Source: Dactylis glomerata (lineage: Eukaryota > Streptophyta > Magnoliopsida > Poales > Poaceae). From it: a DNA stretch of 64,000 nucleotides. Positions 55,513 to 64,000 of this stretch are shown one piece after another. The position numbers and the translations under genes are program-made. The stretch is taken from NCBI GenBank assembly GCA_007115705.1, contig QXEO01001034.1, positions 4,448,212 through 4,512,211 of the forward strand, written 5' to 3'. Below the pieces are notes generated by a model. It did not search any database, was not told the DNA's origin, and worked only from the letters and a program-made list of their open reading frames with translations. Within the stretch, counting starts at the first letter, position 1; each line of letters begins with the position of its first letter.

Positions 55513-57231
55513 TGAAAGGAATATGCCCGAGAGGCAATAATAAAGTTGTTATTATATTATTCCGTGTTCATAATAGATGTTTATTTCTCATGCTAGAATT
55601 GTATTAATCGGAAACATTAATACTTGTGTGATTAATAAACTAAAAGGGTTCCTAGTAAAGCCTCTCTTCTATACTAGCTCGTTGATTAACCGATGATCAA
55701 GGTTTCCTGATCATGAACATTGGATGTTGTTAATAATGGGGTCATATCATTAGAAGAATGATGTGATGAACACTCACACCCATAGTACGAATAGCAATAC
55801 GATCAAGTCATCAAGTTCATTGCTATATCAAAACTCATATGAAATAGTTCTAATCCTCAGACCATGAGATCATGTTAATCACTGATGCCGGAAGAATGCT
55901 TTGATGATATCAAATGTCACACCGTTACAGGGTGATTATAAAGGTTGATTTGGGTATTCTGAAAGTATTAGTTGAGGCTCATGGATCAAGAGTGGAATTT
56001 GCCCAACCTGATGACGGGAAGATATTCTCTAGGCCTTTCTCGGTGATATTGCATTAGAATCGCTTGCAAGCATGTGACTAGGTCACGGGAATGCATTATC
56101 ACAGAACGAGTAAAGAGACTTGTCGGGAACGAGATCGAACTAGGTATGGTTGATACCAAATGATCGGATCTCGGACAAGTAATAATATCGCGAGACAAAA
56201 GGAATTAACTATGTTCGTTATTGGTTCACACGATCACTAGTTCATCGTTGAGTAAGTGGGAGTCATCATGGATTTCCAGATCCCGCTGATGCTTATTGAT
56301 CGGAGAGGAGTCTCGATCATGTCCACGTTATTCATGAACCGTAGGGTGACACACTTAAGGTTTGCCATCGTTTTTGAGTGGATACGATACTCCGATCGAA
56401 TTACAGGACAGCATGAGGGTTGTTTCAGAAAAGCACCGAAACTGTTTCGGGATATCGAAATAACTCAAGGGTGTATTTGTTAATGTTTGTTAATTGAATG
56501 AATTAACAAATATTAAAGAAATAAAAATATTTTATTAAATCAATAAGTGTGAATTTTAATTAGCATGAATGTCATACAAAATTAAAATGGGGGTTACCTC
56601 ATGTTGATGAGGGGGTTACCACCATGAAGGGAATGAAGGGGAGGGGGGGGGGTTACCACCATGATGAGGAGGAGGACCTCCTCCTAGGGGCCGGCGCACC
56701 CCCTTGGGGGGCTGCCCCCTCCTCCCCTATAAAACCCCCCCTCTCCTCCAAGTTACACACACCATTGGTTCTTCCTCTCTCCCGCAAAGTTGCTGCCCCA
56801 AAATCCGTCTTGGCTTAGCGAAGCTCTGCCGGATTGTTAGTTCGAGTTTCACACACTTGGAGAAGTGTGTGTTGGAGTGTCCGACGGATCTCTTCTTCCG
56901 CTGCCCCGCTGGACCGAGGGCGTGGAGGAGTCGACGACGAGCCGTACGTGTGACCGAGCACGGGGGCGCTGCCGGTTGTGGCGCCGTGTACATGATCTCG
57001 TGATCGTCAAGTGAACCACTACGTCGACTACGTCAAGTGAACGACTACGTCGACTACGTCGACTACGTGCGTCTTCCTCAACTCTCCATCGGCAACGTTT
57101 GTGCGGGAACGTAATCCCTGCTACCGTTCTTCGAGGGTTAGTCTCCATTGCTACCATCTCGTAGATGTTCTTGGCTAGTTTATGTGTTCAGGTGTAGGAA
57201 AATTTTTGTTTTCTATGCTACGAGCCCATCA
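55513..57231 (+). repeat. Copia 3' LTR
   Basis: This is the partner of 48703-50405. TATAAAA lies at 56728-56734. It is slightly longer through a G-run insertion near 56641 and an extra CGTCGACTA unit near 57055. Confidence 0.95.
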
Positions 57232-57236
57232 GTACG

Positions 57237-57590
57237 ATGCGACTTTGTGCTCTATTTTGTATACTTCATCTTTCCACCGTTTGTTTGTACTACATCTTTT
57301 ACAATATTTTTTGGCACTAACTAGTAATCACTCCATGGTTTATCATTAGAAGGTATTTAACAGCTAATAAACTAGTAAACGTTTACCATAATCGCATCCC
57401 TCACGTCAAAAATGAGAATATCCGGACGCTGGGGCGCCCGGTCCCTATCTTCCACTGAATAGGCCTGTTGGAGATTCGTGCTGGACACTTTTACAAGAAA
57501 GTCCCTACACTTTGAACAATTCAACCTGCAGTCCACTGATGCCATAGTATAAAAAGAAATCAGATTGATTTTGTTTTCACTCCCCCACCC
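57237..57590. other. Nothing recognised
   Basis: Ordinary-looking intergenic sequence between the Copia TSD and a dispersed repeat. No ORF or repeat was identified. Confidence 0.4.
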
Positions 57591-57757
57591 AACTATCTAG
57601 ATCATGTACTCAGGAAGGGCAATTTCTCGGATGTACTGTCAATTTTAATCTACTCTTTAAGATATTATTTCCATATCCATATATATATTGACGTTGATAA
57701 CAACATTACTCCATAAGCATACTCCAAAGAAGATATCTTTTAGTGTTATTAACATGA
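57591..57757. repeat. Dispersed direct repeat 1, copy 1
   Basis: It is similar to 59894-60066, including GGGCAATT(T/G)CTCGGATGT, CTCTTTAAGATATTATTT and ATTGACGTTGATAACAACAT. The copies are 2.3 kb apart with scattered differences, suggesting an old duplication or two copies of one unknown transposon. Confidence 0.75.
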
Positions 57758-57863
57758 CTGACTCGTAGGACGGCAGAAAATAATGTTTCCGAAGGATAGA
57801 CATGGACGTTCATTTTCTACTACAGGACCAAGTACCGTGACATTCTTGAAAAGTTCTTGTTTA

Positions 57864-58123
57864 CTCCCTCTAATCCAAAGCATAAGGCTTATATTTTTTA
57901 GAAAAGTCAAGCTAAGTAAATTTTGACCAAACTTTTAGGAAAAAATATCGATAACTATAATATTATATGGACATCATGTGAAAATATATTTCGAGATGTA
58001 TCTAATGGTATTGATCTTGTATTGTGCAAGTTAGTGATTTACTCTAAAAAAAAATTGATCAAACTTTACATTGTTTGACTTTTTTGGAAAAAATATAAGT
58101 CTTATTCATTGAAATGGAGGTAG
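57864..58123. mobile_element. Stowaway-like MITE (260 bp)
   Basis: The ends are CTCCCTCTAATCC... and ...TGAAATGGAGGTAG, flanked by TA on both sides (57862-57863 and 58124-58125). Inner arms (AAGGCTTATA and TATAAGTCTT) are also inverted. This is typical of Tc1/mariner-derived Stowaway elements in grasses. Non-coding. Confidence 0.8.
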
Positions 58124-58239
58124 TATAACACAAGACGAGAACTTTCTATCTATTAAATAAATTAATAAAGTTAGTAAAAGTAAACATAATGTTTGTATAC
58201 TTATTCAGTCAAAGAAAATATATGTACCTCACCAAAGCG

Positions 58240-59600
58240 GCCCATATTTTTTCGATAAAGGGAATATATTAATATCAAGAAGATACATATTACACCCAGC
58301 CTCTGCAACAACAAAATGTCTGGAGCAAGTCTAGACATCACGGATGCACACAGCCAAAACACAAAGAAGGAAAAAGGAAAAGAAAACAAAGTCCCTGTCA
58401 GAGTAACTAGAGACCCGCAACAGCAAGAGCCAGTGGTGACTACACCTAAACTCAGAAAATGGTTCTCCATAACGACGCCTCCAACAAGGAAACAGTGCAC
58501 ATACACCATCGTTGCCCAGTCTAGATCTAAGATTTTCACCCTGGAGAAGGTCCAGTCTCCAAACAATGCCTTCAACAAGTAAACGACTAGGAAGCCGCCA
58601 TTGCCGGGCACAACCACCAAAGGTAGCCTAAGGGCTTTCACCCCAGAAACTGAGACCGCCAAGTACGAAGTTTGCAATGTTGCCGCCACTCGCCAAGACA
58701 CTGTTGCAAATAGCCAATCATCTGACTCGCATACTTCTCATGATCCACTGTAAGAACTCCCAGGAAACTTCACCAGCTCTGTACTCGAAGTGAGCATGCG
58801 AGATGAAATCTCCCGTTTCAATCTGGTCTTTAACAAACACAACCGCATACTCTCCCAGCAACACCTTGGAAAAACGCAGCAATGAAAGTGCCATGGCGGA
58901 CCAAGGTGTAGGGGAAAACCGTGGAGAATGCAGAGCAGGCAAGAAGCCCAAGGCTCTATCTACCACACATGTTGATCCGGCTCTTGCAGATCATTGCAGG
59001 AACGAACACCTCAAACAGGTTTCAATACATCTAGTACTCCTGCAGATCAGCCTGCGCGACTGCCACTGGACGCAATGCAACGGTGTAACCATGGCAGTCC
59101 ACGAGGGAGCGTACATGCCCTGGAGCGCACCGGCATGGGCACCAACAACTGCTACGAATTGGTAACATATTCGTCAGCTCACGTCCAAGAACATAGATGA
59201 CGAGGTTCTGGCGGCGTTCCCGCGTACATCGACGGCCGCGTCCTGGCAGCGGACGGCGCGAGCAAGCGCAGATCTTCAGGGCCAGAGTTCAACAACGGCG
59301 CGGATGGCCGGATCTCGCAGAGCCTAACCCGAGCGGTGGCGTCTTCGACCGGATCACGGAAAAGGCAACTGCCATTGAAAACCAAGGGAAGAACTTGGCG
59401 GCGGCGAAAGAAGCTGCTGGGGACAAAGAAAGGAGCGGCTAAAAAGAGGCACCCACCGCCGCCGTCCGGCGGCGGCTTCCTCCGGCGGCGGCAGGGTGAA
59501 CGGGGCGGCGTCGCGGTGGTTTTTTCGATGGCGGCTGGGACCTCCGGAGTCGCCCGCAGAGGCGACCCGGGAGGCAAGGGTAGATTGGTTTTAATTGCTT
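58240..59600 (-). mobile_element. Retroposon-like sequence, GC-rich 5' end and A-rich 3' end
   Basis: On the minus strand the segment opens with a very GC-rich stretch (59200-59580, proline/arginine-rich frames) and closes with CCTTTATCGAAAAAA near 58243-58257. Frames of 166 residues (58201-58701) and 132 residues (59179-59577) lie in it but show no domain I recognise. GC-rich start and short A run fit a non-LTR retroposon or a processed transcript; no target-site duplication was found. Confidence 0.3.
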
Positions 59601-59893
59601 TTGATCAAATAGGAGTGCCACTATAGCAAGAAACGGAAGCAATTGATATGCATAAATATCATGGTACACTATGACCGGACTATAATATACCCATTCACCA
59701 AAAAAAATATTCTGGACATGAGCAACGGTATTTTACTACATAGATGTCATAATCAAGAAAGAAAATCACGATTTCTCTTTGGTCAACCTGCATTCGGTAA
59801 TGTGTGTCCCAAAGCTACCAAATTAAAAGAAGTCGCTGTCCAAGAATTACATGGAAAAGATGAGCCGGAAAGACAAAACGGACTGCTTTTGTT
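59601..59893. other. Nothing recognised; short open frame only
   Basis: An 86-codon plus-strand frame (59643-59903) has no recognisable domain and is probably chance. Confidence 0.3.
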
Positions 59894-60066
59894 AACTGTC
59901 TAGATCATCTAGTTTATTCAGCAAGGGCAATTGCTCGGATGTGCTGTCAATTTTGATCGGCTCTTTAAGATATTATTTTCCTGTCCATGTAGTATATATT
60001 GACGTTGATAACAACATTAGTCCACAAGCATACTCCAAGAACATATCTTTCAGTGTAACTAATAAT
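59894..60066. repeat. Dispersed direct repeat 1, copy 2
   Basis: It is the partner of 57591-57757. An 83-codon frame (59941-60192) runs through it; the first copy does not keep it open, so coding is unlikely. Confidence 0.75.
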
Positions 60067-60190
60067 GTTGCCGGCGAAAAGACATTGATGCGTTTGACGA
60101 TATTTCTAAAACCAGCCGCTAGCCCGTTGTATTCTTGCCTAACATTCTCCGGACGACCAAAACTGCAAATTTTCAATTTTGTAAATGATT

Positions 60191-60338
60191 GAAGCTCTGG
60201 GGAGGATATAGAGTGGTAGTAAAATCACAAGCTTCCTTGCATGTACACACTTACCGTCCACAATTTAGTGTTAGTTATGATGATAGCAGTGCACAAAAGA
60301 ACGAAGTTAGGAATACAGATGAGTCAGGTGACACTAAG
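60191..60338. repeat. Dispersed direct repeat 2, copy 1
   Basis: It is similar to 63418-63547, including AATCACAAGCTTC, AGTGTTAG and GTTAGGAATACAGATGAGTC. Copies lie 3.2 kb apart. Confidence 0.75.
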
Positions 60339-61017
60339 TCAAGTCAATCTAGATTTTTGTCTGAAAAGTTTGTACTGTGAATAAATAAGCTAGTTGGTAC
60401 CTAACATTGTTGGTCAGATATTATTCCTCCATATGAACAAGCACTTATTTTCCGCATGGTGATTTCCTCTAAAACATGTTTCTAAACCTGACTTAAGTAT
60501 AAAATTTACCTTGACGTAGCATGCCATAGGGGGCCCAAGGCCCCTGCTGGTCCCCCTAGCCACTGCATATCCCAAGAAAACTAGACGCACGAGATAGCAT
60601 GGGACCGACTGGTGCGACGACTCAAACATTTTCCCTCACCTCATCCACCATATATAGGAGTTGATTAAGAAACGGCCGGCTTGGGACTCGTTATCTTTAT
60701 AGAGGGCGATTTGTCGATTTGGGACTTCCGTTTCCAATGAAATCTTGGTTTCCAGCGTCAGTGGCAAGCGAGTTCCGACGTGTTCATGCTATCGATTTGC
60801 TTGGAATTTTTATTTTTATAGGGAGGAGGCAAGAAATTAAATCATTTCTCTTTATTATAGATATGAAGGGTCGTCTTCTGAGAGAAGGAGGGAGGGGGGG
60901 GGGGGGGGCAGTGGTCCCCTACTTTATAAAATTATGTGAAGATACTCTAGTATTGCACATGCAGTACTATGGCAATGGCCGTCGTTGAGCGTGACTAGAC
61001 CCCAACACAGGTACTTT
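60339..61017. other. Unassigned, with a 15-G homopolymer
   Basis: A TATA-like CATATATAGG lies near 60650 but no gene follows it. A run of 15 G lies at 60894-60908. Otherwise nothing recognised. Confidence 0.4.
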
Positions 61018-61031
61018 ATATCAAACCGGTT

Positions 61032-61538
61032 TTTTTTGAGAGAGTACGGCACTTTATTGATCACTTCAAATCACAATACAAAGTCTCCCGGATGCACTGA
61101 TCTAGAGTAAAATTTCTAAAGGTAGAAGAAATAAAAGACTCCGCTAAGCGGGCTAAGATGTGTGCCGACTCATTACAATGACGCCTAACATGAATAAACA
61201 AAATACAATCGAAACCAGAGATCAAGGATTTAATGTCTTGTATCACCACGCCAACTGAACTTTGGTTGATCGTCGTAGAATTTATTCTCTGAACCACTGA
61301 TAGACAATCAGTGGCCACCCGAACCTTGTTGAAGCCTTCTTCGAGGGCGAGGGAGACAGCGCGACGAACCGCCAGCGCTTCAGCAAGTTCTGGTGCCATA
61401 ACCGCTTCAATGAGCTCGCTGCACGCAGCGGAGCATTCACCAAGGTGGTTCCTTCACGACACCCACTCCCATCCGTCTCAAAGAAGAAAAGATGGTTGCA
61501 TCAGTGTTGATGTGGACTGATCCCTCCGGCGGCGGAGA
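61032..61538 (-). mobile_element. 5'-truncated LINE fragment with perfect 14-bp target-site duplication
   Basis: The T run at 61032-61038 is the poly(A) tail on the minus strand, preceded by an AATAAA signal. The 507-bp insert encodes the C-terminal RNase H region of a plant LINE. ATATCAAACCGGTT occurs on both sides (61018-61031 and 61539-61552). A 5' truncation with a long TSD is typical of target-primed reverse transcription. Confidence 0.88.
61061..61538 (-). pseudogene. LINE RNase H domain (C-terminal), frameshifted and 5'-truncated
   Basis: On the minus strand the sequence first reads HINTDAT (first catalytic Asp of the RNase H fold). After a likely 1-base frameshift near 61450 it continues as the open frame 61061-61399, with MAPELAEALAVRRAV, VATDCLSVV (catalytic Asp) and RRHCNESAHILARLA. 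This order and spacing match the RNase H domain at the end of plant LINE ORF2. It is a dead copy without reverse transcriptase or endonuclease. Confidence 0.85.
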
Positions 61539-61552
61539 ATATCAAACCGGTT

Positions 61553-61931
61553 GGTGTCATAGCTTACCTTTATTGATTTATCAGAGCCAATATAACATAA
61601 TAGATAGTAATTTTCTTCTCACAAATTTTGCACGGATCTTAATGTATTTGGACAGATAGAACGGATAAGCACATGGCTGTACTCACACGTAGTTGTACAT
61701 TTCCTTTTCTGTTTTTTTATGGATTTGATATTGTGTTCTTGTCTCATTTAAACTCCTCAATTTTTTATATCAATTAGCTAGGAGTAATTCCTTAATATTT
61801 TATATATGTGTTTTTTCTTGCCAAAAATTGTACACCTTATATCTAGAAACGAAGGGAGTATAGTTCATTATTATATGAAGTGCAATGTTTTTACTAAAAA
61901 ACTATCGAAAGGAACTTTTAGAATATTTAAT
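61553..61931. other. AT-rich, nothing recognised
   Basis: No ORF of note and no repeat identified between the LINE and the first Stowaway element. Confidence 0.4.
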
Positions 61932-61933
61932 TA

Positions 61934-62036
61934 CTCCCTCCGACCCATATTACTCTTCGCTAATATGGATGTATCTACAACTAAAATGTGTCTACATACA
62001 TCTAGACTAGCGAAGAATATTATGGGCCGGAGGGAG
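61934..62036. mobile_element. Stowaway MITE (103 bp)
   Basis: CTCCCTCCGACCCATATTA and its inverted partner TATTATGGGCCGGAGGGAG form the ends, flanked by TA (61932-61933, 62037-62038). The interior is also largely palindromic (CTTCGCTA...TAGCGAAG). Confidence 0.92.
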
Positions 62037-62122
62037 TAGATTATTTTCCATAAAAGAATGCATTGAGTGTAAACTTTAAATTCACCATTACATTTGGCTT
62101 GTCTAGCCGATCAAAACTAATA

Positions 62123-62216
62123 CTCCCTCCGATCAGAAATAACTATCGATAATTTTGTACTAGCTTAGTACAAAGTTTATACTAAGTACCCAACAGTTAT
62201 TTCTGATCGGAGGGAG
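62123..62216. mobile_element. Stowaway MITE (94 bp)
   Basis: CTCCCTCCGATCAGAAATAA and TTATTTCTGATCGGAGGGAG... form near-perfect inverted ends flanked by TA (62121-62122, 62217-62218). It is non-coding and lies 86 bp from the preceding element. Confidence 0.93.
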
Positions 62217-62218
62217 TA

Positions 62219-62858
62219 TATGATTTACCAATTTTCACACATTTCTTTAGAGACAGCCAAATCTATTGGCTGCTGGCGTCATGGGATGATCTAAACATGC
62301 ATGTGTATGTCCGATCCTCCTTTTTTTTTGGCTAGGAATCAGAACTTTTGTTTTTCCTTGGCATTGTTCTTGTGTTACGTGTCAGCTGGGAGTCTCCTCT
62401 TTTCTTTTCATGTTTTACGTTTAATCAGATAGAAGTGTGTATGTTTAAAAAAACTACAGACACGTATACTCTATATATATAAACCATGTCAAACGGGAGT
62501 TACACGTTACGTAATTAATCATATTTTATTAAATCGCAGCCATTAATTTTAGATCTAACTACAAATATGATTTAGATGATATGGTTTAACGTGGTGACTC
62601 TGTTATACATTTGTATATTGTTTTATCTATATACTGTAGCAAAATAGTGAGCTACCACCGGTGGTAGCTATACACCCACCATTCACCATTAGATTTGCTA
62701 TAGGGAACATGAGATTTCCTACCGGGAGCACAAAATCTAACAGACAAAACAAAAGTCGTTTGCATTTCCTCTCTCTATCACTTGCTCCACCTAACCACAC
62801 GAGCACACCATCCAAAATAGCCTGATACACACTCCAACCATACCATCCATGGTAATAT
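62219..62858. other. AT-rich intergenic DNA
   Basis: Nothing recognised apart from a small palindrome GCTACCACCGGTGGTAGC near 62651-62668, part of which recurs at about 63160-63170. Confidence 0.4.
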
Positions 62859-62980
62859 CGCATGGCATGTCTAGTAGGTTATTTGGTTAGGCATGTGTAT
62901 AAGGCAACACCGCATGGCATGTCTAGTAGGTTACTTGGTTAGGCAGGTGCACAAGGCAACACCACATGGCATGTCCGAGA
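62859..62980. repeat. 52-bp tandem repeat, about 2.3 copies
   Basis: CGCATGGCATGTCTAGTAGG starts at 62859 and 62911 and a diverged partial copy (CACATGGCATGTC) at 62963, giving an exact 52-bp period. Confidence 0.85.
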
Positions 62981-63417
62981 TCACCACCGGCTCTAGCCAT
63001 TTGCGGTTGCCTACCTAAGTAGCCTTCGAGAAGCACCATATGCATGCAACAAACGGAAGCTTTTCATCCGTTATCACCAACATACTCCTGCTCTCTACAT
63101 CGCATGCGGTAGGAATAACATAATCCCACAATCCAAGGACTATGCATGCATGCATAGCTATGACCGGTGGTAGCAAATCCGCGTTGATATACTGTAATAG
63201 ATTAGTGCTCGAGAAATATTCTACCATGACAAGTTTGAGCATTTTAAGTCTGCAATTGTTTTGAAGATTTTATCTTCGGAGACACACATGCATATTCAAC
63301 TCAATCTATAGAACTTAGAGGATTGAACCTACAGATACTGATTTAACCTTCCCATAAGTCAAAGAGATTTTCTCATATTCTCAGACATAGTGCCAAAACA
63401 TTGACAAGCGACACCAG
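62981..63417. other. Nothing recognised
   Basis: A short (GCAT)n run near 63141 and no other structure noted. Confidence 0.35.
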
Positions 63418-63547
63418 TGAAGCTCTTAAATCACAAGCTTCATTGCATGTACTACACACTTACCATCTAGAATATAGTGTTAGCTATGATGATACCAGTG
63501 TACAAAAGGTCCAAGTTAGGAATACAGATGAGTCAGGTAACACTAAG
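63418..63547. repeat. Dispersed direct repeat 2, copy 2
   Basis: It is the partner of 60191-60338. Similarity stops at CACTAAG, immediately before a GGTGTGTTTGGTAGCC sequence that may be the end of another transposon. Confidence 0.75.
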
Positions 63548-64000
63548 GGTGTGTTTGGTAGCCTGTTCCAGTTGAGAATAACTATCTCACTTCATACAAG
63601 ATGTCCTTAGCCAAGCTGACCTCAGATATTTTGCTGTGTTTGGTAGCCCGTGTTAGATGAAACAAGTTGAGCAAAGATAGTGTTTGGTAACCTGTCTCAA
63701 AACTTTTTACATAGAGGTCCTTAAACAAAAAAACAAAAAGCAATCGAGTCCTTGCTCATGGCGTCGGTGGTGCTCTGCCATGAGCTCATCGGTGTCAGGA
63801 GCTCGCGCGGCACCCTCCAGGAGCTCGCCGGAGCTAGGAGGTTGCGCCAGGAGCTCGCCAGGTGCTCGCGTGGCGCCCTGTGCTCACGTCGCCCGCCAGG
63901 AGCTCTGCCCGAGCTCACGTGGCACCGCCATCAGGAGGGAGCCGGAGGAGCTCGGGGGGAGGACGGAAGAGCTCGGGGCGCCGCCAGGATCTCACGTGGC
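63548..64000. repeat. Repeat-like right edge: GTGTTTGGTA copies and GAGCTCG-rich GC tract
   Basis: GTGTTTGGTA(G/A)CC(T/C)GT occurs near 63550, 63636 and 63680. From 63770 the sequence becomes GC-rich with many GGAGCTCG-type words. This may be the terminal and subterminal part of a DNA transposon that continues past the window. Confidence 0.35.

Larger units (their letters stand above)
48703..57231 (+). mobile_element. Full-length Copia retrotransposon, Angela/BARE-like
   Basis: Its two LTRs are 48703-50405 (1,703 bp) and 55513-57231 (1,719 bp). It has an initiator-Met-type primer site, a 1.1-kb leader, one polyprotein frame 51514-55479 and a polypurine tract. Flanks GTATG (48698-48702) and GTACG (57232-57236) look like a TSD with one later change. 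LTRs differ by roughly 2-3% by eye, so the insertion is older than D and G. Gag, protease, integrase, reverse transcriptase and RNase H are all present in Copia order but interrupted by three TAG codons. Confidence 0.95.

Noticed and set aside
59179..59577. 132-codon proline/arginine-rich minus-strand frame as a host gene
   Set aside because: The GC-rich composition opens several frames, no domain is visible and the segment continues into retroposon-like sequence.
60640..60720. CATATATAGG as a host-gene TATA box
   Set aside because: No coding frame or splice-like structure follows within reach.

Overview
The window looks like plant intergenic DNA, most likely from a grass of the wheat/barley tribe (Triticeae). 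The signs are layers of nested LTR retrotransposons with Gypsy/Athila-style tRNA-Asp primer sites, an Angela/BARE-type Copia element, Stowaway MITEs with CTCCCTCC ends, a LINE fragment, and no recognisable host gene, tRNA or rRNA. Organism and family names come from memory of family features; no search was run.

Layout. Positions 1-884 hold unidentified repetitive DNA with a 70-bp tandem array. Positions 885-46946 form one nested stack of non-autonomous Gypsy-like elements, reconstructed here from LTR ends and matching 5-bp target-site duplications (TSDs). Element B (minus, broken) has in its LTR element C (plus, 3386-46946). C was hit by D (minus, 4884-13330, TSD TGCTC), E (plus, 16943-28840, TSD ATAGC) and F (plus, 30472-45689, TSD GCGTT). 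E carries in its 5' LTR a TG..CA-ended element H (17363-21839, TSD CTTTT). F carries G (minus, 36587-43210, TSD AGGTA). None of B-G encodes reverse transcriptase or integrase. Each has one ORF cassette between a leader that starts at the tRNA primer site and a long non-coding 3' backbone.

The cassettes are mixed and matched. D and F carry a gag-protease ORF. B and C carry a gag with a CCHC zinc knuckle and a hydrophobic tail. E carries a capsid-less ORF with a degenerate knuckle and the same kind of hydrophobic tail. G carries an unrecognised 197-residue ORF. D and G have 3' backbones of identical length (2,937 bp) but different ORFs. E and F share another backbone and leader but carry different ORFs. 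This exchange, the TATA-less LTRs of G and the extended LTRs of E and F are the most interesting features.

Positions 46952-48697 hold a decayed Harbinger-like fragment. Positions 48703-57231 are a complete Copia element whose single polyprotein frame is broken by three TAG codons. Positions 57237-64000 hold older, quieter DNA: three Stowaway MITEs, a 5'-truncated LINE with a perfect 14-bp TSD, a GC-rich retroposon-like stretch, dispersed direct repeats and short tandem repeats.
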